Notes under the pieces: generated by a model
What the model saw: the letters and a program-made list of their open reading frames with translations, nothing else
Databases searched by the model: none
What the model was told of the DNA's origin: nothing
Translations under genes and position numbers: made by a program
Source of the DNA: Nitrosomonas sp.
Lineage (GTDB): Bacteria > Pseudomonadota > Gammaproteobacteria > Burkholderiales > Nitrosomonadaceae
Length of the DNA stretch: 61,672 nucleotides
NCBI RefSeq assembly: GCF_019752095.1
Contig: NZ_JAIEMO010000044.1
Location: 1-61,672 of the forward strand
Direction: 5' to 3'
Part shown: positions 27,038 through 36,410 of the stretch, piece after piece
How the letters are laid out: each line of letters begins with the position of its first letter
Position numbering within the stretch: position 1 is the stretch's first letter

Positions 27038-30000
27038 CTATAGCCACAAAGCAGAAATCAGCGGATCAAGGCTGATTTCGTAAGCAGATGGAAGTGTTGT
27101 TTGACCGAGTCCTGGTGGTTCATGACTCGCCATTGCAATTACCAGATTTTCAATTTGGCTATGCGACAATCTCAAACCTCCAGCAGTTTCAAACTGCTCG
27201 ACATGAGTATCCGAACTCTGGTACCAATCCTTGATTACCAGTTTATCCTGGGTACCGATGATACTGACTTCAAGATTATTGCCAACATGCTGAAACCAAA
27301 GCTGCTCTGGATTGATATCTACCATAAATTTAACCCTATCCAATGTACCAGCGATGGAATCATTCTCGATGACGATATCCTTTCCATATCCGCGTCCGAA
27401 AAAATAAGTATCATTGCCTGCCCCGCCAATCAACAGGTCTTTACCAACCCCGCCATCCAATGAATCGTCGCCGGTATCGCCCAACAAAGTATCCGCACCG
27501 CCATTCCCCGATAAAATATCGTCCCCAGCTCGACCCCATATAATATTGGACATCGCACTCCCCATTATTTGATTGGCTGCCGAATTACCAACACCAAAAA
27601 TCGCTGCAGCACCCGACAAGGTTAGATTCTCCAAGTTAGCACCGAGCGTATACGAAATTGATGACACTACTGTATCGCTGCCGTTATTAGCGGTTTCAAC
27701 GACAATATCTCCAAAACTTTTCACCAAGTAAGTATCGTCACCTGCACCCCCGGCCATCGTATCGATTCCACTCCCGCCATCGAGCCAATCATTCCCTGCA
27801 TTTCCATTTAACACATCGTTACCTGCCAAGCCATTAAGCGTGTCATCGCCATTGCCTCCATTGAGCGTATCTGCGCCCGATGTGCCATTCACCGCCATAT
27901 TCGGGTTACTGACATTGATATCGAAACTATCAGAAACTGTCAGATTACCGGTGTCTTTTGCTGTCACAATCACGCTGAATTTACCTGAAGTATTAGGTGT
28001 GCCACTGAACTCACCTGTTCCCGCATCAAAATTGAGCCACAACGGCAAAGGATTTCCATCTGGCAACATCGCACTGTAAGTAAGCGCATCGCCATCTGGA
28101 TCGATAAATGCATTGGGATTCATTACGTAGCTGAAGTTCTCGCCTGCGGCAATCGCTTGATCTGAGAGTGAAGCCTGCAAATTGGGTGCCTGATTATTTG
28201 CCAATTTGGCTTTCACTTTTGCCAAATCCCAAACGCTACCATCCTCATTAAACCTGATCTCTTCGACTGAAAAAGGGGTCGCGCCATTATTTTCCAGGTA
28301 ATTCTGGATAATGAGTGCATCTCCGGTGCCAACAATGGTTAGCACTAGGTTATCTCCGAAACGGCTGACGCGCACTTCATCAGGAATCACGCCATAATCA
28401 AATTGCACCCCATCAACCTTTCCGGCAGTTGCGTCATAACTATTGATCGTATCCTGACCGAAACCCTTGCCAAATAAGTAGGTGTCATTGCCGGCACCAC
28501 CCATCATAGTATCGTTTCCTGTCCCGCCATTTAGAAAATCATCACCATCGCCACCATCAAGCGTATCGTTCCCACTCTCACCCCAGATCACATCATCTTC
28601 ATTTCTGCCAATAATGTTATTGTCCATTTCCTGTGCATTAAGGGTAGGTACAGGGCCAGCAACCGCGATCAGTTCAGCTATTGTTAATACCGTTCTATCA
28701 TCAAACTGAATACGCTCCAATCCCATACCCGGCAGATCGGTTGAATTTGGCAGCACGATTTCGACGCCACCACCCATCCACGTTACAGTCAACGTAGCAT
28801 GCATGGTCTGGGTGTATAGTACATCTTCAAGCTCAATTCGCCCTCGCACCCCCTCGACGACACGCTGCCCCCATGTAAAGGCGATATCTTCCTGGTTAAT
28901 TCCTACCAGACGGAGCATATCCTGTGCTATCGGCTTCAATTTCTGAGCCAGTCCAGCGTAAATGGTATTGTTGGAATAAGCCCACCAATGCGCTAGTTGC
29001 GTTCCTGTGTCCCAAATCGTATCTACCCCTGATTCACCAATGAGCATGACATACGTATCTTGACTAAACTTGCCATCCAGAAAATCAATTCCGTCACCAC
29101 CGACCAACGTATCTTTGTAGTAACCGCCATACAGCGTATCATTTCCTATGTTCCCATAGGAAAATCCACCGATACGTGACTCAGTATCGGTAAAATACGC
29201 CACCTCGTTGCTGAGCCAAGGAATACCAGGCGCATAGAGAATATCATTCCCGCCACCACCATCGATTATCGATATCTCGTCCGAGAACCGACTGCTTCTG
29301 TAACCCTCAATTGTATTATCGCTGTCGCCGCCTTGAATATGCTCAATTTGCGTATTGATGGTCTCTGTGGTTTGCCAATAACGTTGAATCGCATCGGGTG
29401 ATGCTGAAATCTCGCTATTCGTTATGAAACCGATAATCACACCATTTTCGGATACAGGAATCATGTTGTTGATGTTTGTCACACCGACCGGAACCCCTTG
29501 TCTATAAAATTCGTACCATTCAGAAAAGGGAATAAATTGCTGCGCCCCTGATAGAGGGGCTGTCCGAGGCGTAGTAGGCGAAATATCAAAGACATCGACA
29601 GTGGAAAAGGAAGAATCACTGTCATAAGATTGACGCCAAATTTGAGACGTGTCAGCAGAATTCTCGAGCAATGCAAAACGTTGTACGACGATAATCGCTT
29701 CATGCGCGGATACCAAATTAGCGCGATAGGTCGTTTCATCCACCCGCGTATACAATCCGTAATGCGCATCACTTGTATTACTGAGCAGATCATTCGCCCA
29801 CTGAGCATGTGCCGCATCCAGAAAATCCGTTTGTAATTGCGCAATATCGATGGCGGGCTCAGGCCAGGTCAGCCAATCAGCGATTCCAACCGCCACGTTA
29901 TTTTCTGCATGGATCATCCAGGTATGCTGCGATACGTAATAATCTTTGATTGTTAATGTCGCTCCACCGCCACGCAATGCTAAAGTCAAATCATTTCCGG

Positions 30001-33000
30001 CACGCTCGTGGCGCAGATCAGCAAGTAATGTACCTTCCGTCAATACGACAATACTCGCGCCGGTTGGCGATTCCATCACTGTATCGCTGCCTAGTGAGGT
30101 CCAGCCAAATAGATAGGTATCATCGCCATCGCCACCCACCAACAGATCATTGCCTGCGTTGCCATCCAGAATATCATTACCTGCATAGCCTTCAATATGA
30201 TCATCGGCCACTGTACCGATCAAGACGTCATCGCCCATCGTTCCACCGAAAATGTTCGCTGCGAGTGCGCTTATTTCGTTAGCACTCATCAGCGAATTGT
30301 CATTAAAACGCAATGCCGCTACATTGGATCCCTGAGTAAACCAGTTGTGAAAAAGGATACTGTCTTGACTACCCTCAATTCGCATAAGCAGACTACCATC
30401 CGCCAATTTAAAGAAACGAAGATCACTGGCAATGATACCCGCGCCCAACTGAACCTCATCACCCGTCGCTTCCTCGCTATTCGCTGAAGCAATACTATCA
30501 GCGCCGTCTCCGCGATTGAACACATAAATATCAGCTCCACTGCCACCCGCATAGTGGTCAGCACCGGTACCACCCTGCAAAGTATCATTGCCGGTTTGTC
30601 CGAATAGCGTGTCATTACCCGCTCCACCGATCATCCGATCATCACCGGCGTCACCGAGAAGATAATCATCGCCGCCATGCCCTTTGAGGATATTGTTATT
30701 GATGTTGCCCTGGATCAAATCAGCGCCTGCACCGCCATAAGCTTGAACGATTGAGCTACCCTCGAAGAATGACAGATCCAGAACCACTGCTTCGCGCAGA
30801 TTCTCGCTCGCCCAGGCTTCCAAATCAATTGAACTGTTCCCATGATCAAATTGAAATTGCGCGTTCATGTCGTAAAGAGCGTCTTGCAGATCAAGTACTC
30901 CGCCATTTCCCAAGGTAATACGCAATATGCTGCTATCTCCTACCCATGTTACATCCGATAGCTTATCCGAAGATGCAGCATCTGAATTGGCCATAAATTC
31001 TTGAGACTCGCTACTTAGCTTAGTCACCGAACTTAGCAGCGTACCGCTGCTACCAGTTTCCGCCAGCAAAATAATATTGTGTCCAACCAGATCGCTGATA
31101 AAATCACCTGCTTCGACATCGATATAAATATCATCACCCGCACCGCCATATAATTCGTCATTCCCTGCGCCGCCAATGAGCGTATCGTTACCGCCTCCGC
31201 CAAAAAGCTGATCTTCGCCTGTGCCTCCATCGAGAAAATCGTCGCCCTGATACAGCAAAGTAATTCCACTGTCATCACCAACGAGTATATCCCTGTCTGC
31301 GCCACCTGCCAGATAATCGGAGCCTCCTCCGCCAATCAGCAGATCGTTACCGTTACCGCCACTTAAATAATCGTTACCATGCAAAGATGGATCTAAATTC
31401 GCATGATAATTGTCGCCTATAACAGTATCATCTCCATCTTGTCCAAGGATGGTATCGTTACCTGCATCACCAAAAATCAGATCACTATCGGCGCCCGCAT
31501 CAATGGAATCGTTACCACCCCCCGCAAAAATCCAATCATTTCCAGCACCGCTGGAAATGACATCGTCATCACCAGTTACCATCGCAACTTCTGCAAGTGA
31601 CACGCCGAAGTTATATTCCCGGGTATAGATGGTAACATCATCTTTTTTGTCTGTTGTACGATTAACTTTCCAGTCGCGATCTACTGATTCGACATTTCTA
31701 TCGCCCTCAATCGTATCGTTCCCACCCAAACCTATCAAAATATCTTTACTGGCACCGCCCATGAGAATGTCATTACCAGCATTACCAATGAGCGTATCAT
31801 TGCCTACGCCGCCATCAAGCAGATCGCCCCTTTCCCCGCTTCCAGCCTGGATTTTGCTCAGCGCATAAGCAGCATCCAAGGTGTACTCGATCTCCGCAAA
31901 AAGCCTATCGTTGTTCAGTTGTCCTCTAATAATGTCACTATCAGTGCCTCCCAGTATGATGTCGTCATCTTTACCTCCAGCGAGGATATCTTCTCCACTT
32001 CCGCCCTCGATACGGTCTTTACCATCCTTCCCATCGACTTCGTCATCACCGCCGAGACTTCGAATATGATCATTCTCGGCACTTCCATACAGCATATCTT
32101 CACGATCCACCTGCTCTTCCGCACCCACAACAACATTACCAAACTCGTCATAATCAATTGGTTTCTCGGGTTTCAGATCGCCTAGGATGATACGATCCAA
32201 TACCGGTGCTTCGGCAACTGCATTATCGCCAAGCGTTATCCCAAGCTTGCCATCGCTCCAATTTTTTATCCGTGCCCTGGCGCTGCCACTGGTGCCAACA
32301 AAACTTACCAACAAGTCATACGTGCCGTTGTCTTGAACAGCAAGCAAATAAACCAAGTCGTTCTTCTGGTCTGTCCATGTGTCGCCGATTCTTATCCAAT
32401 CTTTATTGTTGGTCACACCGCTTCTGCCCTGCGCGATCACGGAACCGAATTGAACAATTCCAGCTCCATCCGTATCCAGCACGGTATCAATGCCGTCACC
32501 AGGATTGATAATATAAGTATCTAAACCCGTGCCACCTTCCAGATAATCGTTGCCTTCAAGACCTTTCAACGTATCATCACCACCGCCGCCATAAAAGTGA
32601 TCTTCAACGGCCGATGCTGCAGGATTATCCGCATCGTCGCCACCAAAAAAATAACGTGGTGTACTGCCTGATAACTCACCTTGTGAAATCTTGTAACCCG
32701 TAGCCGCATCTTCATAGTAATCATTAATATTTTGATAGCTATGATTGCCTGAACTGAACGTGACTGTCGAATCCAGCGGGTTTTTGTCCTCAATATTGAA
32801 CCAGTTCTTGCGTACCAACATCGCCATGCGATCTACCAAATATGATGATGTCAGCGCACCCGAACCACTCTCCGGACTGAAACGATCAAGCGCCCCATTC
32901 GAATTGAAAACACCATAATCAATACTTGTATCTTCAATAATGAAAGGATTGAGCGCCACCAGCGCAAAGCGCGCTGCCAGACCCTGCTGACCATCGCTCT

Positions 33001-34030
33001 CAATCCTGGTAATAATATCGCTGGCGGATAGGTCGAGCAGCAATGCTAACTGGGCCTTGCCCACAGAATCTTTAAATTGAACGCTGTTCTGTAATTCATA
33101 AAGGTTGGTATAAAATTTGTCGCGATTGCCCGTTTCCGTCTTCTGATTATCACCCAGCACCATGCTGCCATCCGCAGGATTTAGTAAAATGCTGCGCAAA
33201 GCATCAAGTGCGGATTCAAGCGTTTTGCTGTTGGATGCTCCAGCCATATCCTTAGTTGAACCGAAGGCATCGATCAGTTTGCTCAATTGTTCCTGATTCA
33301 GACTAGGTGCCAGCTGAGAATAGGCTGAATAAACGGCCAGAGCGTCGGTTAGCAGACTAATACTGTGATTATTGGTCGATGCTTCTGTTTGGATACTGAC
33401 AGGCAAACCAAGTTGGTAACCTAGACCTGCAATGATGGGAAAACCCTCGGAACCGCGTAGGTTCCAAATGTTATCAGCTGCTATGCTGCTTATGCCAAGA
33501 ACGCCACTCACCGCATCCGCCAAATTACCCTGCAAACCGCCCACGCCTGGTGCGTTGTAGAGATAAGCTTCGGTTACTTGCGTATAATTTTGCTTGACAG
33601 CAGCAGCCAGATAACCACCCAGACTATGGCCAGCAACGGTAAAGCTCTGACCTTGCAGGACATTGGGGTCATTCAGCCAAGCATCTATCTGCAATTTGAG
33701 TGCAATAAATTGAGGATTGAGAATTGGAGGTATTGCTGAAGATAATACTCCATCAATGAGCAAATCACTTACCACAAATTCTGTTCCGCGTATTGCAAGA
33801 TATTTAGTGCCACCTTCTTTTGCCTCAAAAACAGTCGCCGAAACCCCAGTGATTGGATCTGTATATTGATCTACAATTTGCCAATTTCTGACGAATTCGG
33901 CGGCTTGGGAGGAAGGCATTTCAACATCGCCACTGGTCAGATCCTCAACATCTATTAAGCCAATTGAAAACGTACCATATGCCGCTTGCGCCAACTCAGA
34001 CTGAATAAAATATTTATTGATATTATTCAT
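27038..34030 (-). CDS. Giant RTX protein with N-terminal lipase domain
   Basis: 2,330 residues. Residues 1-270 are an alpha/beta-hydrolase lipase: the nucleophile elbow is GHSLGG (Ser136) and a candidate catalytic His is 222 (TNNHSISLL). There is no Sec signal. From about 480 onward many GGxGxDxUx calcium-binding nonapeptide repeats occur in blocks (about 480-505, 640-980, 1095-1170, 1260-1310, 1590-1660, 1800-1850, 2055-2110, 2155-2205), separated by beta-rich spacers. A putative Ig/cadherin-like domain sits near 1945-2045 (GTPNTSGKFSVIVTAKD). Such proteins leave the cell through type I secretion and fold on external calcium; no transporter genes are in the window. Its ATG overlaps the preceding stop (TAATG) with GAGGA inside that gene. 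Phospholipid or lipid hydrolysis is inferred. Confidence 0.9.
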   Translation of the reverse strand: MNNINKYFIQSELAQAAYGTFSIGLIDVEDLTSGDVEMPSSQAAEFVRNWQIVDQYTDPITGVSATVFEAKEGGTKYLAIRGTEFVVSDLLIDGVLSSAIPPILNPQFIALKLQIDAWLNDPNVLQGQSFTVAGHSLGGYLAAAVKQNYTQVTEAYLYNAPGVGGLQGNLADAVSGVLGISSIAADNIWNLRGSEGFPIIAGLGYQLGLPVSIQTEASTNNHSISLLTDALAVYSAYSQLAPSLNQEQLSKLIDAFGSTKDMAGASNSKTLESALDALRSILLNPADGSMVLGDNQKTETGNRDKFYTNLYELQNSVQFKDSVGKAQLALLLDLSASDIITRIESDGQQGLAARFALVALNPFIIEDTSIDYGVFNSNGALDRFSPESGSGALTSSYLVDRMAMLVRKNWFNIEDKNPLDSTVTFSSGNHSYQNINDYYEDAATGYKISQGELSGSTPRYFFGGDDADNPAASAVEDHFYGGGGDDTLKGLEGNDYLEGGTGLDTYIINPGDGIDTVLDTDGAGIVQFGSVIAQGRSGVTNNKDWIRIGDTWTDQKNDLVYLLAVQDNGTYDLLVSFVGTSGSARARIKNWSDGKLGITLGDNAVAEAPVLDRIILGDLKPEKPIDYDEFGNVVVGAEEQVDREDMLYGSAENDHIRSLGGDDEVDGKDGKDRIEGGSGEDILAGGKDDDIILGGTDSDIIRGQLNNDRLFAEIEYTLDAAYALSKIQAGSGERGDLLDGGVGNDTLIGNAGNDILMGGASKDILIGLGGNDTIEGDRNVESVDRDWKVNRTTDKKDDVTIYTREYNFGVSLAEVAMVTGDDDVISSGAGNDWIFAGGGNDSIDAGADSDLIFGDAGNDTILGQDGDDTVIGDNYHANLDPSLHGNDYLSGGNGNDLLIGGGGSDYLAGGADRDILVGDDSGITLLYQGDDFLDGGTGEDQLFGGGGNDTLIGGAGNDELYGGAGDDIYIDVEAGDFISDLVGHNIILLAETGSSGTLLSSVTKLSSESQEFMANSDAASSDKLSDVTWVGDSSILRITLGNGGVLDLQDALYDMNAQFQFDHGNSSIDLEAWASENLREAVVLDLSFFEGSSIVQAYGGAGADLIQGNINNNILKGHGGDDYLLGDAGDDRMIGGAGNDTLFGQTGNDTLQGGTGADHYAGGSGADIYVFNRGDGADSIASANSEEATGDEVQLGAGIIASDLRFFKLADGSLLMRIEGSQDSILFHNWFTQGSNVAALRFNDNSLMSANEISALAANIFGGTMGDDVLIGTVADDHIEGYAGNDILDGNAGNDLLVGGDGDDTYLFGWTSLGSDTVMESPTGASIVVLTEGTLLADLRHERAGNDLTLALRGGGATLTIKDYYVSQHTWMIHAENNVAVGIADWLTWPEPAIDIAQLQTDFLDAAHAQWANDLLSNTSDAHYGLYTRVDETTYRANLVSAHEAIIVVQRFALLENSADTSQIWRQSYDSDSSFSTVDVFDISPTTPRTAPLSGAQQFIPFSEWYEFYRQGVPVGVTNINNMIPVSENGVIIGFITNSEISASPDAIQRYWQTTETINTQIEHIQGGDSDNTIEGYRSSRFSDEISIIDGGGGNDILYAPGIPWLSNEVAYFTDTESRIGGFSYGNIGNDTLYGGYYKDTLVGGDGIDFLDGKFSQDTYVMLIGESGVDTIWDTGTQLAHWWAYSNNTIYAGLAQKLKPIAQDMLRLVGINQEDIAFTWGQRVVEGVRGRIELEDVLYTQTMHATLTVTWMGGGVEIVLPNSTDLPGMGLERIQFDDRTVLTIAELIAVAGPVPTLNAQEMDNNIIGRNEDDVIWGESGNDTLDGGDGDDFLNGGTGNDTMMGGAGNDTYLFGKGFGQDTINSYDATAGKVDGVQFDYGVIPDEVRVSRFGDNLVLTIVGTGDALIIQNYLENNGATPFSVEEIRFNEDGSVWDLAKVKAKLANNQAPNLQASLSDQAIAAGENFSYVMNPNAFIDPDGDALTYSAMLPDGNPLPLWLNFDAGTGEFSGTPNTSGKFSVIVTAKDTGNLTVSDSFDINVSNPNMAVNGTSGADTLNGGNGDDTLNGLAGNDVLNGNAGNDWLDGGSGIDTMAGGAGDDTYLVKSFGDIVVETANNGSDTVVSSISYTLGANLENLTLSGAAAIFGVGNSAANQIMGSAMSNIIWGRAGDDILSGNGGADTLLGDTGDDSLDGGVGKDLLIGGAGNDTYFFGRGYGKDIVIENDSIAGTLDRVKFMVDINPEQLWFQHVGNNLEVSIIGTQDKLVIKDWYQSSDTHVEQFETAGGLRLSHSQIENLVIAMASHEPPGLGQTTLPSAYEISLDPLISALWL

Positions 34031-34521
34031 TAGTTATCTTCCTCAGTAGATTTAACGAAAACTTCATGCAGTAATATGGTCGAACTAGCTTTTAATGTGC
34101 CAGGACAGTGATACGATGAAGGCATCCACGGCCCCGGAAAATCACCACCGGCTCTATGGTATTTCACGAATTCACCCAGCAATTTCATATCCGATTTCTG
34201 AATGATTTTAAAATGATCTCTTCGCATGACAGTTTCGTGAGCACCTTGCGAAACAGGATGCCCTTTTTTGTAATAATGCATATCCCACTGGTAGATATAT
34301 TCAGGCCCCAGTGCATTTACTCCTTGAGTTGGGTCATAAAAATTAATCTGGCCATATTTCTTATCAAACTTATCCGGCGGTAGTTCTGCCGTTTCATACA
34401 CTTTGATACCCCCGTCGATCGCGCACAAGCGATCAACTTCCCTGTCCAGCCGGGCTTTCTCTGAAAAGAAAGTGGCATAAATGACCGATAAAAGAAGCAT
34501 AAGAAAAATTATTTTTTTCAT
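34030..34521 (-). CDS. Membrane-anchored partner protein of the RTX lipase (immunity or inhibitor candidate)
   Basis: 163 residues from the ATG at 34521 (GGAG nine bases upstream); a GTG five codons earlier is less likely because the paralogue also begins MKKII. One N-terminal membrane helix or uncleaved signal (MKKIIFLMLLLSVIYATFF) places the rest in the periplasm. The soluble part has LDREVDRLCAIDGGIKVYE, LGPEYIYQWD and HRAGGD-PG-WMPSSYHCP, with two cysteines that could pair. Its stop overlaps the start of the 2,330-residue lipase gene, so the two are translationally coupled. A clear paralogue lies at 35399-35890 in front of a broken lipase. I do not recognise an assigned function; immunity to, or restraint of, the lipase is inferred from the arrangement. 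Confidence 0.7.
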   Translation of the reverse strand: MKKIIFLMLLLSVIYATFFSEKARLDREVDRLCAIDGGIKVYETAELPPDKFDKKYGQINFYDPTQGVNALGPEYIYQWDMHYYKKGHPVSQGAHETVMRRDHFKIIQKSDMKLLGEFVKYHRAGGDFPGPWMPSSYHCPGTLKASSTILLHEVFVKSTEEDN

Positions 34522-34536
34522 GCGGCTTGACTCCAC

Positions 34537-35402
34537 TCAGTGACCATTTCTACACTTTCCTTCAAAAATGAAAGGATCGAACTCGGATTCAAGCGTTTTG
34601 CTGTTGGATGCTCCAGCCATATCCTTGGTCGAACCGAAGGCATCGATCAGTTTGCTCTGTTGCTCTTGATTCAGATTGAGCGCCAGTTCAGAATAGACTG
34701 AATAAACGGGCAGAGCGTCGGTTAGCAGACTAATACTGTGATTATTGGTCGATGCTTCTGTTTGGATACTGACAGGCAAACCAAGTTGGTAACCTAGACC
34801 TGCAATGATGGGAAAACCCTCGGAACCGCGTAGGTTCCAAATGTTATCAGCTGCTATGTTGCTTATACCAAGAACGCCACTCACCGCATCCGCCAAATTG
34901 CCCAGCAAACCGTTTACGCCCGGTGCGTTGTAAAGATAAGCTTCGGTTACTTGCATATAATTTTGCTTAATGGCAACGGCCAGATAACCACCCAGACTAT
35001 GGCCAGCAACGGTAAAGCTCGACCTTGCAAGGCACTGCGATCATTCAGCCAAGCATCAATCTGCAATTTGAGTGCAATAAATTGAGGATTGAGAATTGGA
35101 GGTATCGCTGAGGATAATACTCCATCAATGAACAAATCACTTACCGCAAATTCTGTTCCGCGTATTGCAAGATATTTAGTGCCGCCTTCTTTTGCCTCAA
35201 AAACAGTCGCCGAAACCCCAGTGATTGGATCGGTATATTGATCTGCAACTTGCCAATTTTCGGTAAAAATGGCAGCTTGAGACGCAGATATGCTGACATC
35301 ATTTTCAGTTAATTCGATCGTGCGTATTCTTCTTCCTGAGAACGTACCGTATGCCGCCTGCGAGAATACAGCTTGCAAATGATATGTACTGACATTATTC
35401 AT
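34537..35402 (-). pseudogene. Frameshifted, truncated copy of the RTX lipase N-terminal domain
   Basis: Starts at the ATG 35402 (MNNVSTYHLQAVFSQAAYGTF) and matches the giant lipase through the hydrolase domain. Near 35019 one base is missing relative to the intact copy (CTCGACC against CTCTGACC), which puts the GHSLGG elbow out of frame; the first frame stops at 34947. The second frame (from about 34956) continues AYLYNAPGV through NSKTLES, then leaves the homology and stops at 34537. All RTX repeats are missing. Stretches are identical to the intact copy, so duplication or gene conversion was recent. It overlaps the preceding partner gene by ATGA. Confidence 0.88.
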
Positions 35403-35890
35403 TCGACGTTCTCCTCAGTGGATTTAATAAAAATTTCCTTAAAAAATATACCTTCATTTCCTTTTGAACTGACAGGACAATGGTATGAAGAAGGCATCCA
35501 AAGGCCAGACAAGTCGCCCCCTGCTCTGTGATATTTCACAAATTCCCCCAATAATTTCATATCTGTTCTTCTAATAATCTTGATATGATCCTGCCTCATT
35601 GAAGCTTCCTGAGCCCCCTGTAAAACGGGATCATCCTTTTTGAAATAGTAAATATCCCATTGGTAGAGATATTCCGACCCAAGCGTATTCTCACCCTGAG
35701 TCGGACGGTAAAAGTTAATTTCTCCCCAGCTATCAAACTTATCCGGCGGTAGCTCTATCATTTCATACACTCTGATACCCCTGTCGATCACGCATAAACG
35801 ATCAACTTCCCTGTCCAATCTAGCTCTTTCTGAAAATAAAGTGGCATAAATGACACATAAAACAAGCACAAGAAGAATGATTTTTTTCAT
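35399..35890 (-). CDS. Second copy of the lipase partner protein
   Basis: 163 residues, a clear paralogue of the protein at 34030-34521: same N-terminal helix (MKKIILLVLVLCVIYATLFS), same RLDREVDRLC, ELPPDKFD, LLGEFVKYHRAGGD and WMPSSYHCP stretches, with many substitutions between. AGAGG lies eight bases before the ATG. Its stop overlaps the start of the degraded lipase copy by four bases. The frame is intact although its lipase partner is broken, which is what one expects of an immunity gene kept after its toxin decays; this is inference. The 5' end would be the start of a transcript covering both modules down to 27038. Confidence 0.7.
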   Translation of the reverse strand: MKKIILLVLVLCVIYATLFSERARLDREVDRLCVIDRGIRVYEMIELPPDKFDSWGEINFYRPTQGENTLGSEYLYQWDIYYFKKDDPVLQGAQEASMRQDHIKIIRRTDMKLLGEFVKYHRAGGDLSGLWMPSSYHCPVSSKGNEGIFFKEIFIKSTEENVE

Positions 35891-36016
35891 ACAGAAAGCC
35901 TCTTTATATGTGACGCCAATTAATCCAACACGGAGTCATATTTCATTTTTACTCAATTTAAAAATGTTTCTTATGAACTATATGTGCTGCAAATAAAATA
36001 GGTATCGCAATAAAGC

Positions 36017-36108
36017 ACTCCGCCGCAAGCAGCGGAGTATTAACTTCGCTCTTCAATCTGCTGGTTTTCAACCAGCCTTCGCCTCAAAGGGCGGGGAATT
36101 AAACCCGG
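36017..36108. repeat. Remnant of an IS200-type element end
   Basis: CGCCTCAAAGGGCGGGG followed by AATTAAACCCGG (36080-36108) is a close, decayed match to the right end of the IS200-type element at 53494-53522 (17-base hairpin repeat then the same AATTAAACCCGG). Perfect 7-bp hairpins stand just before it (ACTCCGC/GCGGAGT and GCTGGTT/AACCAGC). No transposase remains. Confidence 0.6.
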
Positions 36109-36193
36109 AAGTGATTAAATAGTTCTAATAACTAATTTATTTCACAATAAAAAATATTTTTTGAAAGAAATTTCAGAGCTCTCTATATAAAAT

Positions 36194-36212
36194 AGAGATT
36201 ATTATCATTAAG
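36194..36212. promoter_or_regulatory. Possible Fur box upstream of the lipase modules
   Basis: Read on the minus strand the 19 bases match the Fur consensus GATAATGATAATCATTATC at about 12 of 19 positions, with an unbroken run TAATGATAAT. It lies about 300 bases before the first partner gene, far for direct repression. A better-placed similar site precedes the small RTX gene. Weak evidence. Confidence 0.3.
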
Positions 36213-36410
36213 TTAATGGATAATTTAGATAAATTTCCCCCTTGCTTTACGACAGGAGGACATTGATACTTTAATTTTTGAACCATTAATTAGGCAAAAA
36301 GCGGGAGAAAATGTACTAAAAGGCTCAACCACACACGCAATGATTTCTAACTGCTTATCATTGAAAAACAATCTGTAGAAATGATCTTAGGAAGCAAGGG
36401 AGCTTGACTA

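Larger units (their letters stand above)
35891..36410. other. Intergenic region with hairpins and an IS200-type end remnant
   Basis: About 520 bases without a gene. It holds two clean short hairpins (36017-36038 and 36060-36076), a degenerate IS200-type end (36080-36108), a Fur-box-like site (36194-36212), and must include the promoter of the duplicated lipase modules. The hairpins are typical of transposon ends and suggest past insertion here. Confidence 0.5.

Noticed and set aside
27420..32600. Regularly spaced repeats resembling a CRISPR or satellite array
   Set aside because: They are the codons of GGxGxDxUx calcium-binding nonapeptides in one open frame of the RTX protein; many opposite-strand open frames here are by-products of that repetition.
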